Source: Catenaria anguillulae PL171 (lineage: Eukaryota; Blastocladiomycota; Blastocladiomycetes; Blastocladiales; Catenariaceae). From it: a stretch of DNA of 64,000 nucleotides. Positions 55,834 to 64,000 of the stretch are shown in pieces. Numbering within the stretch: the stretch's first letter is position 1; each line of letters opens with the position of its first letter. The translations under genes and the position numbers were made by a program. Location: assembly GCA_002102555.1 (NCBI GenBank), contig MCFL01000112.1, positions 1 through 64,000 on the forward strand, read 5' to 3'. The notes under the pieces are model-generated. The model had not been told where the DNA came from, made no database searches, and saw only the letters and a list, made by a program, of their open reading frames with translations.

Positions 55834-57693
55834 CTTGAGTATTGGGGGATGTGTGTTGACAATGTGGACAAGGGAATGTCTGTTGGTAAGGAACACATCT
55901 TGTTGAAAATGGACGGCGGGTCGGCACCAGTATTTGTAGCCTCCTCGAGCAGTACGTTCCCCAGCGGGACCCATTCTCGAACTGGCCTTAGAGTCGGTAA
56001 CTCATTCAGCTACAGAGAGCTTGATAGTGCAGCACGTTGGGGAAACATATGCATGTAGTTTCTGCGATGAGGTACAAGCAATTTGGGGTGCGGTCCAAAT
56101 GAAATGGTGTCGATTTACATGCAAAAATTAGGAAAGTAAACATTACATGTAAGAATTTGAAACAATATCCTCGTAAACTCCATCGATGCATGCGCACCCA
56201 TTATATTTCATGACGAGTTGACCCGGGCAAAACTTGAGTGATCAAGGACGGTCAAGTTTGCACGTCTCACGAAAATGGTGTGCGGTGTGCCATGATACAA
56301 ATCTTGAACCGCAGCACCGGTAACTGGGCGTATCGGGAAAACTGCCGCATCCCAACCATGGAGATGAAAGAGGTAGGTACAAAATACCCCTCCCATATAC
56401 TGTTGTTGGTGCTTCGGTTTTCATAGTTTGGCCGCGCAGCCAGGCTCGCCGCCGCCCACGACGACTCCACTTCGCGTCACCGGTTGTGGCCAACGACCTG
56501 GTCAACGCAACGAGAATGCAAGAGCGCAGCGGTCCCATACAGCCGCAAACACACCGTAATCTGTACATATTTCGGATCAATGACATTAATTGGTCAATGT
56601 TCCCTCCATTGCCACAGTTTCAGGTCTTTCTGTCTCGCGATGGCAGTTATGCAGGCAGCATGCGCAACGGCGCCGCAGTAACACGGAAGGATATGTTTTG
56701 TCTTGCGATGCGCATGCATCAGGGTGGGAGCCGTCCGGTTGCGTATTAAATCTGGCCTACCTGGCGCCCACGCCGGAAGTTCAGGTAGCTGTCCGTCAGG
56801 ACGCAGTGAGCAACTCAAGCATCCAATCTTTCGGCTACGACTGATAGGATATGGCTTTTGCCGCTCTACACCTCGCGCCGGCTGATGTAGCTTCGGCAGA
56901 TCAGTTCGGATACTGCGCTGGATTGACTCACATTCATCCCCAGGAAATATGTGTGGGAAAGCAATAGCATCGGCTCTAGCGGTGTGCCCAAATGGATAGC
57001 ACAGGGCAAGGGGCAGAGTCAAATGAGCGAATCCAACTTGCACTTGAGACGACAGTACTACTACTATCCCGCCAGTTTTCGGATCCAAGGGCGCCCTTTC
57101 ATCCGTTCCGTCGAGCCAGCAAGCAAATCGAGCTCAGTTGTTCCCACAGGCGAATGATGAGCAGTCGCGTCCACTATCCACTGACAGCAGGCGCGCCGTG
57201 CGACATTCACAGAGAAGGAGAGAAAATATAGACAGCCAGCAATCAGTTGGAGTGACGGCCAACAATTGTGCTACAGATGGGCAACACTTGTTGCCAGCCA
57301 ATCTGAGGCAGCGAATGGGCTGTACGCTGTGTTAAGAGCGGAACTTGCTGCTCCAAATCTCACGCCAGCAGATGCGGTCACTTGTTGCGTCGCAGCTACA
57401 GTTCTGCAGGCAGCTGTGGTCTGCGCTTGGAGCCGGCTATGGTCTGAGCTTGCAGGCAAAGTCACGTTCGCTCAATCCATGGCCACTCCAATCATGAAGG
57501 GAAATTGACCGATCAAAGAGGACCATCAGTAGGACGGACAGACGGAGAAAGTGGTAGACGCAAGCGCTGCACATTTTCTCCACAGAGTGATCGGCAAGGG
57601 TTGGTGACACAAAGATCGATCACGTCCGCGGGGTTCGGTGTCACAGTTCGCTTTGGGGGCTCTCACCCTTTCAACACATAGCTTCGGCAACAT
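55834..57693. other. Long intergenic region, no gene recognised
   Basis: About 1.86 kb between the secreted gene and the tRNA. Several ORFs up to 164 codons occur (for example 56594-57088, minus), but none shows a recognisable domain, and they read like chance frames. It includes the promoter of copy C. Confidence 0.4.
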
Positions 57694-57780
57694 GCCCGGC
57701 TGGCGCAATGGCTAGCGCTTTCGACTTCTATCGGCACCGAAGGGATCGAAGGGTTGTGGGTTCGAGTCCCACGTCGGGTG
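57694..57780 (+). tRNA. tRNA-Arg(UCU) with a 14-nt intron
   Basis: Folds by hand into a full cloverleaf. The acceptor stem is GCCCGGC/GTCGGGT with discriminator G; the D stem is GCGC/GCGC; the anticodon stem is TTCGA/TCGAA; the T arm is GTGGG-TTCGAGT-CCCAC. The anticodon TCT is at 57727-57729. An intron (57731-57744) follows position 37, as usual for nuclear tRNA introns. The D arm and loop resemble yeast tRNA-Arg(UCU). The internal A and B boxes (TGGCGCAATGG and GGTTCGAGTCC) are present. Confidence 0.95.
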
Positions 57781-57788
57781 CTATGGCG

Positions 57789-57793
57789 TTTTT
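57789..57793 (+). terminator. RNA polymerase III T-run terminator
   Basis: Five T residues begin 9 nt after the tRNA end, the normal Pol III stop signal. Confidence 0.7.
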
Positions 57794-58126
57794 ACATTCT
57801 TCTGTCATCAGGACAGTTGATTCCTTTTTCGCTCACATTCCAACCCGCCTAGGTTGTCCCAGTGTCTCTCATCTCTCGCCCATGTCAGAGGAACTCACTG
57901 GACGTTCAGCTCAGTCATGTCGTCTGTTCTCCTTTCCTGTCAATGACATTCTCACTGATCCTAGCCTGTTTTCTGTCATGACACGAGCCCTCATGCACAC
58001 GGCTTGCCGCACAATCGCACACATCGAGCTATTCACGTATAGCATCGACAAAGGAATCAACGATCACATTTCTTACCACCCAACATCAGTCTGTCGCCAG
58101 TCCGGATCTCTATCGACACGATGTGT
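57794..58126. other. Intergenic region, no gene seen
   Basis: About 330 bp between the tRNA terminator and the Cys-rich exons. No feature was recognised. Confidence 0.4.
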
Positions 58127-58438
58127 TCACATTTCGCATCCCATGAGGCAATCCTCGCACTTTTCAGGCGACAAGCGGCACATGCTCAAGCAGCGATAAG
58201 CGCAGTTGCCCCATGCGGGTTTGGCGGACCCGGAAGCGTCTATGTATGAGGTGGGGAGGAAATGTAAATAGGCGAGTTCAGCAATGACAGCATGAAGTGA
58301 AACAGTGCGTGCCCTTGGCTCCAAAACCGCGAACGTCGCAACCCATGTGGCAATCCTCGCAGCGTTGAGGGGAAATGCGGCAGATATTGACGCAGCGCAT
58401 GCCGCAGCCCCATTCAGGGTTGGCGACACCAGAGGCGG
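58127..58438 (-). CDS. Tandem Cys-rich module exons, partial gene
   Basis: Two neighbouring exons encode the same six-Cys module. The first is 58328-58438 (111 nt, phase 1 at both ends); the second is 58127-58239 with the stop TGA. Both share the spacing C-x3-C-x3-C-x6-C-x2-C-x3-C, the lead ASG-x-A-x-P-x-WG and the end CEDC-x-MGC. The intron (58240-58327) has GTTTTG and ATAG borders. If it is retained, the first module runs on into FTSCCHC and a stop. The upstream exon with a start and possible signal peptide was not identified; a phase-1 donor near 58727 is one candidate. I do not recognise the family. Equal spacing with diverged residues suggests a disulfide-rich secreted protein. Confidence 0.45.
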   Translation of the reverse strand, partial: PPLVSPTLNGAAACAASISAAFPLNAARIATWVATFAVLEPRARTVSLHAVIAELAYLHFLPTSYIDASGSAKPAWGNCAYRCLSMCRLSPEKCEDCLMGCEM

Positions 58439-59737
58439 CTATCGGCAATGTGCATGAGCGGAAGCCTGTTGCGATATATGCTCGATTCACTGGTTGCAAT
58501 CGCCACAAAGCTTCTCAGTCGCATTTTGTTTGCGACAATGCAGTGACTGATGAAGGGTTCTTGCCCTCTGATTCTTCCTCATCTGGGTGCTGCACCATTC
58601 ATAGCAGCACTAATTTTCTTGAAAAATACCCACAAGTGGCCTCCCTCCTGCTCGAAATGGCCCAGATATGTCCCCGACCCTCGTGGGTGGGCATGTTCGC
58701 ACCGTTTACAGCGGCGGTCGCGTAACGTACCGCATGGTGGGAGCCGCATATGCCGGAATAGTGTGCGCAGAGTGGCGCACATGCATGGCGCACGACTAGG
58801 TTGTTGATACAATTCGCAAGATCACGCCGATGACTGCGTCGCAACATTAATGTTGGTCGAATAATGCATATGCGCACTGTGAATAAGCTATGCCGCGCCG
58901 CCACAGAGACCGCAGTATTCGTCCATGTCATGTGGTCAGCAAACGAATCGACGCACATATGTTCTTGCGTCCCGTGAATCCGTTGCTACGCAGGTCGCCG
59001 CGCCCGAAATGAGGTCAACGACACACGACGACTTGATCACATTCATGGGCATTGTGCATGTGCGTGTCCGCCACATGCGAAAACCCAGCTTTGGAGCGGT
59101 CGTATTGACAAGCAGTGAGGCGGCCGGTTAGGGTTAGGTATATCAGGCAGAAAGCCAGCAAAAGATCAAACGCTTCCTGTCCCACATTTCGGCAAGTACA
59201 TGGTTGACGGCTGTCGATTTTGCGATGCACGCGTCCACATGATGGCCAAAGCAAGTGGTGAATGATTGACGAGTGCTTCGCTTTCCGCCTCGCGCTCATT
59301 GTGATGACAACCTGCGAGTGTCGTCTCCGTGTGAGAAAAGAATGGTAACGACGGGCATGGGATTGGCTGCGAGTCTCATTCGGACATGGTTGCGACTTGT
59401 GGCTGGAAACAGAGGTACATTATTTATACACAAGTCCCACTCTCCAGAGCCCAACAAAATGACGACGACGGGGCAAGCAAGGCTCGATCAACGAGCAATC
59501 CACGATTCCGTTCAACCTGACGAGTCGTGGAGGTGGGGTAGGTGGGGAAAAGCAATCAACAGAGGTACTGACGAAACGGATAAGGGCGACAAACGAAACA
59601 ATGGATATCACAAAGCGAAGAAACAAAGAAATGGTTCAGTCTAAGAAAACGAGCGCGCATTGGGCCGCGGGGTAGCGAGAACGAGCGGGAGCGAAATCAC
59701 CGGCAATGCCATTGGTTGCCAACAAACCAAAGGCGAC
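58439..59737. other. Intergenic region with possible upstream exon
   Basis: About 1.3 kb. It may contain the 5' exon of the Cys-rich gene; the frame at 58690-58800 has a few cysteines. It also holds the 3' flank of NF-YB. No other gene was recognised. Confidence 0.35.
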
Positions 59738-61011
59738 CTATTGCTGGGGCGGATATCCATGGTGTTGCTGTTGCTGTTGCTGCTGCTGCATCAATTGCGC
59801 AAATTGCTGCTGCTGCTGTTGCATCATGTGCGCCGCTGCGGCCGCATGAGCTGCAGGATCGGCCCCACTTGCGCTTGCGCTTGCACTTGCACTTGCACTT
59901 GCGCTGCCGCCTTGGTCCGACGTTGGACTGGTTGGATCGTCGCCCGACCCATCCCCTCTGTCACCACCCTTTTTCGCGGTCTTGCCCGTCTTTGCTTGCT
60001 GCCATTCGCGGAACCGGTCCAGGTACACGCGCATCGTGTCGGAATGGTTGTCAAAGCTGAGCTGTTGCATGGCCCAAAGGATATCTTCGGCATTGATAGT
60101 TTTGCGCTTTTCGTTTTGGCACCGGTCGCTTGCTGAATCAATGAATCAAAGAAGCAAGCGTGAGGCCTTGAAGAAGAAAAGGTGTACAACGAAGAGACAT
60201 ATGTGCATACCTTCCGACGTGATGAAGGAAATAAACTCGGACACACACTCTTGAATCAACTCCTTTGCCTCCTTGGACAGCTTTGCGTTTTCGGGCAAAG
60301 TCTTTTTCATGATGCGTGTCACGTTGGCAATCGGCAGCAACCGGTCTTGCTCGCGGGCTTCCCAGTCTTCGGCATCATCTTGTTGCTGTTGCTTGGCGGT
60401 TACGTCTGGGTCGATGGGTGGTTGGCCAGGAGGTGGAGGTGCGGGCTGGAGAGGTAAAGGGCGGGGACGGTTGGACATGTTTTGGTGTTGAGTGTGGTGG
60501 GAAACAGGTGGGAAAACGGGATGGGATTCAGGTGGGCGTGTGAGTTGGTATCGAGTGCCGGTGCATGACCATGAGCACGGGCAGGTAGGGAGGGGTGCAA
60601 AGAATAGAATGAAGCGGAGGAGGCGGTGGCGTCGTTGAAGCACGGTGCGTGTGAATATGCATGCATGTGTCTCGAGTGCAAGAGAGTATACGAGTCATGA
60701 AGAATCAAGCATACAGATGAGCTGCGGCGTTGCGGCTTTTCTCTTTTGATGGAGGAATCCGCAGCAGCATCCGGCGCAGAGCTGGCGGGGGGTGGAGGGG
60801 ATTGATGGGCTAAAGTAGTCGACTGGTCCGGGTCTTGCTCTGAAGCAGATGTAGCAGATTTCGAAGGAGCTGCTCCCTTGGTTGCCCGAGTGGATTTCGA
60901 TTTGGGATTGGCGGGTGACGGCGGGGTCGATGATGAAGCCGCACTGGCAGCCCTCTTCTTCTTGGCCGATGGCGATTGACCACCGGTCGGGGACGATGGA
61001 CGCGAAGTCAT
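59738..61011 (-). CDS. NFYB: CCAAT-binding factor subunit NF-YB/Hap3
   Basis: The histone-fold core spans two exons, ending at 60211 and starting again at 60132: [39 protein letters not shown], then after a 78-nt intron [20 protein letters not shown] and [16 protein letters not shown] pairs with NF-YC and NF-YA to bind CCAAT promoters. The C-terminal tail has an Ala-Ser repeat (59868-59911) and Gln tracts typical of activation regions. Two starts are possible. A short form begins at the ATG at 60478. A long form uses a 99-codon exon (60715-61011, basic, Ser/Pro rich) spliced across 269 nt to 60445 in phase. The long exon might also be a separate gene. Confidence 0.9.
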
Positions 61012-62334
61012 TGTACTGCTGACGTATAAAACGGGTGGATTCAATGGAGAAGCAGCAAATAAGGGAGCTGGGCAAGTGGTTACGACACTGAGGCGAGGGA
61101 ATGTGGCGTGTTTGCGGTCCCCAATCGGGTTGGATTCGCTGAGGGGTCCACTGCCGCGGTGACCACGATAGGCAAAGTGACAAGTACAGTACGTTGTATC
61201 GAATTCGGGGGGCGAGGGAAGTGGCCGCTGGAGCGATATGATGCCAGCAGGGTCGAGTGGGCGGGGCTGGTTGGCGGCGTGTGATCAATCGTGACGGATT
61301 GAGGGACAATATGCTATGGTGAATTGGGGCACCACGGTCACAACAAGGCAAAGTGTCGGGGCGGGTGAAAGCAATGCAATGCACAGACTAATGGCTGGAC
61401 GGCTTCCTGATATCGAGTGCGTGTGCATTTGGCCGTGGCCATGATCATGAATACATTTGCGGCACGCCGTGTGGTTTTTTCCGAGCTGCCCAATGGATTG
61501 GCGGAGCGGCGCCGATCATCGTCGCATCGGCTGAAATGTGTTGCCAACGGTCCGCGATTGGCTCTTCAGAAATGGAGGCCGAACCTGCCCCTGTATGGAG
61601 AGACGACATGAAAAATATACCATGGTTTCGCTTCCATTGAATCCGTCCGTGATTGTACACGAGTCTTTCGCAGCCGATGGAACGTTTCAGCTCTACAGAG
61701 TCGATTCATGGGGTCATTGCTGTGCTTGGCTGGAAGCCGCTTGGGTCGTATTCGCGAGGATACTGGGAAAAGTGGAGCATGTTGGCTGAATTGGGCTCCT
61801 TGGGCAAGTTCTCGAAATTCGAACGGGCCACCTCGATTCCGAACCCCCTCACTGGGGATGCGGACGCACATGTTACATCCACACGCCATGCCAGCACTCG
61901 TGGACCGTTAAAAGAACAGCCATGGCGGGCATTGACGGAGACGCATTCATTCGCCACTATCGACGATATTGCACGTTGGGCATGCGACTGCTCCTGCTTG
62001 TTATGGGATTGGGAACCTGTCTGGACCGTCTCATGACTGATGATCATTCAGACGGCCATTGTCTGTTGACGAAACTTTGGGCAATGTTTCTACACACACA
62101 TGGATAGCAAACTGCACCTGAAGGGTCAAGACGGCGCGGCGCGGATGAGCGAGACAGCGAACGTGGGAAGTCGATTTGTCTCACTCGGAAACGGGTCACG
62201 CGACCTCGTGTGAGCGATCGGGCAAAGACGCGACCACCATATCGGTCGGTAGAGGTGCGGCTGCGTTTTCTTTCCAGTTTTCATTACTAGCATTCCATGT
62301 AAACCCACATCCAGTTTACGTCAGACCGACAACC
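61012..62334. other. Divergent promoter region, no gene seen
   Basis: About 1.3 kb separates NF-YB and the next plus-strand gene. ORFs up to ~230 codons occur in several frames without recognisable domains. Confidence 0.4.
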
Positions 62335-63588
62335 ATGCCACGCACTTCAAACAAGCCCAGGCGCCCCGAAATCCCGACCGCGCTCCTCTCCGAGCTCGCT
62401 TCCTCCTCCGCGTCGGGTGCCGATTCCCGCGGGTCGCCCTACTCGCGCCCGGGCAAGGGCGGGAAGCCACACATGTCGCGCAAGGATGCGCGCAAGCAGC
62501 AGCGCGACGAAAAGAAGCAGCGCAAGGCGACGCATCACGCGCGGATGCACGAAAAGCCAGCGGCCATGTCAACTGGTTTGGGAGCAAGGCGTAAAGGTCA
62601 GGCCGTGGCCACGGTCGCGAGCAAGAAGCAGGCAGTGGCTTCAAAGCCGCCAAAGGCGTCAGCGGCGCCGAGCGGTGACAAGGACAAATCCAAGGCCAAG
62701 CAGCGACAGCAACAACAACCGAACCCTACCGCTTCTGAAAAGAAGCCAAAGCAACAGCCCACCGCCGCGAAAAAGCCCGAGCTCACCGATCAAGAAAAGA
62801 TGCTCAAGCTCGCCAAAAAGGACCCTGCTCTCCTCGCGACCCTGCGCTCCCAAGGCCTCATTCCGTCGACCGCGGGTCTCTCTGATGGCGAAATGGGCCG
62901 CGACGAGACCATTGATCGCATGGACATTGCCCGATACGAAAAGCTGCTCAAGCTCAACAAGCGCAAGCGCAAGAAGAAGGCCGCAGTGGTTGGGGAGGAT
63001 GGGGTGGCAGAAAACAAACCCGCGTCCGTACCAAAGAGCATTGCGCACGATGGGTTGGGCGACCTGTTTGCCATGGTGGGCGGCGTCACGTCAAAGGGCG
63101 AGGTGAGCGTGGTGGCGAATCCGACGGTGCATGTCGAGAGCGATGGAGAGGAGGTAGATGAGGAGGACGATGAGGAGATGGGTGGTGGGGACATGTATGC
63201 GGATGCCATGAGTGACGAGAACGAGTCGAATGAGGATGAGGGTGTGAGCGAGGACTCGGACGAAGAGGACGATATCGACATGGACAGCGATCAAGGGGAT
63301 GACGCGCCGGAATCGGACCTCGAGGACGAGGATGACAAGTATCTTGCCGGGTTGGGGCTCGACGATCTCGAGGGTATGCTGGGCGGCGGCGGAGCGTCGA
63401 GCGGCGACGACGAGTCGTCCAGCCAAAGAGGAGGTGACGACGACGACGAGATGGAAATGGATTCCGATTTAGAGGCCGAGATGCGCGAGATTTTGGCACG
63501 TCCCGAGTATGCCGAGGGCGGTTTGGATTCGTTCGATGACGACTCGGAATCCAATTCAGAAGAAGAGAGCGACAGCGAGGATGAGTGA
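62335..63588 (+). CDS. Sgd1/NOM1-like N-terminal protein, lacks MIF4G domain
   Basis: A single exon of 417 codons. The order resembles the N-terminal half of nucleolar Sgd1/NOM1: a basic start with HMSRKDARKQQRDEKKQRKA, then EKMLKLAKKDPALLATLRSQ, RYEKLLKLNKRKRKKKA and SIAHDGLGDLFAMVGG, and a very acidic end. Full-length Sgd1/NOM1 continues into MIF4G and MA3 domains. Here a TGA follows SDSEDE and only 70 bp remain before the stop of the convergent gene, so those domains are absent. It could be a split or truncated gene, or another acidic nucleolar protein. Confidence 0.45.
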   Translation: MPRTSNKPRRPEIPTALLSELASSSASGADSRGSPYSRPGKGGKPHMSRKDARKQQRDEKKQRKATHHARMHEKPAAMSTGLGARRKGQAVATVASKKQAVASKPPKASAAPSGDKDKSKAKQRQQQQPNPTASEKKPKQQPTAAKKPELTDQEKMLKLAKKDPALLATLRSQGLIPSTAGLSDGEMGRDETIDRMDIARYEKLLKLNKRKRKKKAAVVGEDGVAENKPASVPKSIAHDGLGDLFAMVGGVTSKGEVSVVANPTVHVESDGEEVDEEDDEEMGGGDMYADAMSDENESNEDEGVSEDSDEEDDIDMDSDQGDDAPESDLEDEDDKYLAGLGLDDLEGMLGGGGASSGDDESSSQRGGDDDDEMEMDSDLEAEMREILARPEYAEGGLDSFDDDSESNSEEESDSEDE

Positions 63589-63657
63589 ATGACTTCGGTG
63601 TATAAATATTGTCCATATCGAATCAAGTGCCATTTGTCCCATCAAACACCACAACCA

Positions 63658-64000
63658 TCAATCATCTGCAGCCAAACGCTCCGTGTACCGCATTTGCGTC
63701 CCCTTGAGCCACTCATTCACTTTGCCCACGCTCGCTTGACGCTCCTCCTCTTGCCGCTTCATATACTCTTCGTACATGGCATCCAGTATGCTGCGGTACT
63801 TTTTTTGCATCGACTTGAACCCCTGCGCCGTCCATCCTTGCGGCAGCAACCCCAACTTGACCATGGCCGCGGACAAGGTCTCGGACGTGGTGATACCGAA
63901 AAACGCCAGTGCATTCATGGCCGCTTTCCTGACTTGCTGCTCCGTGTCGGCCAATCGTGCCACCAACCCGGATATCAAGTCTGGATGATACAGTCCAAGC
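63658..64000 (-). CDS. C-terminal end of a HEAT-like repeat protein, partial
   Basis: An open frame enters from the right edge and ends at TGA 63658-63660. It starts with a HEAT-like helix pair (HPDLISGLVARLADTEQQV, RKAAMNALAFFGI) and ends in a charged helix (MYEEYMKRQEEERQA). Too little remains to name the protein. Confidence 0.55.
   Translation of the reverse strand, partial: LGLYHPDLISGLVARLADTEQQVRKAAMNALAFFGITTSETLSAAMVKLGLLPQGWTAQGFKSMQKKYRSILDAMYEEYMKRQEEERQASVGKVNEWLKGTQMRYTERLAADD

Noticed and set aside
56594-57088. 164-codon minus-strand ORF with a few cysteines
   Set aside because: No regular Cys spacing, no domain and no splice support. It reads like a chance frame.
1-64000. CRISPR arrays, bacterial operons or ribosome binding sites
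   Set aside because: Spliceosomal introns, a nuclear-type tRNA intron and eukaryotic gene content show nuclear DNA. No regularly spaced direct repeats were seen.

Overview
This window looks like nuclear DNA from a GC-rich, intron-containing fungus. The introns I could place are mostly 50-120 nt, nearly all GT-AG. Fungal markers are an eisosome Pil1/Lsp1 protein and an Mtc6-like protein. Two genes point to a cilium: a FAM161-family centrosomal/ciliary protein and a RAB28-like GTPase with a C-terminal prenylation box. Translation elongation is represented by an EF-1alpha-like (EFL) gene rather than canonical EF-1alpha. Together these suggest a zoosporic, early-diverging fungus (Blastocladiomycota or a chytrid relative). 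That assignment is inference.

Layout. 1-2521: DUF924-FSH1 fusion gene, many frame breaks in the hydrolase half, runs off the left edge. 3128-5419 and 15581-17873: two arms of a near-identical 2.29-kb inverted repeat, each carrying a secreted somatomedin-B-like gene. Between the arms: sphingosine-1-phosphate lyase, pyruvate kinase, zeta-class GST and an MTC6-like gene. 18376-26349: ABCC transporter and Pil1-like gene. 27390-29417: decayed hAT transposon. 29965-41719: small membrane protein, complex I subunit NDUFA8, Golgi pH regulator, NSUN-like protein, EFL and PIG-O/GPI13. 41870-46361: an unrecognised gene and a piggyBac-type transposase gene. 46933-55833: FAM161, ETF-ubiquinone oxidoreductase, RRP9, RAB28-like GTPase and a third somatomedin-B-like gene. 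57694-57780: intron-containing tRNA-Arg(UCU). 58127-58438: tandem Cys-rich module exons. 59738-64000: NF-YB, an Sgd1/NOM1-like N-terminal protein and the 3' end of a HEAT-like gene.

The genes are mostly unrelated housekeeping functions in a compact genome, often as divergent or convergent pairs. The accessory interest lies in the inverted repeat with its secreted-protein family, the tandem Cys-rich exons, and the piggyBac and hAT elements. Several otherwise intact genes (EFL, the piggyBac gene) carry single-base breaks next to C or G runs, so some frame breaks are probably assembly errors. Exon coordinates were derived by eye from splice consensus and reading frame and have not been computed or checked with transcripts.
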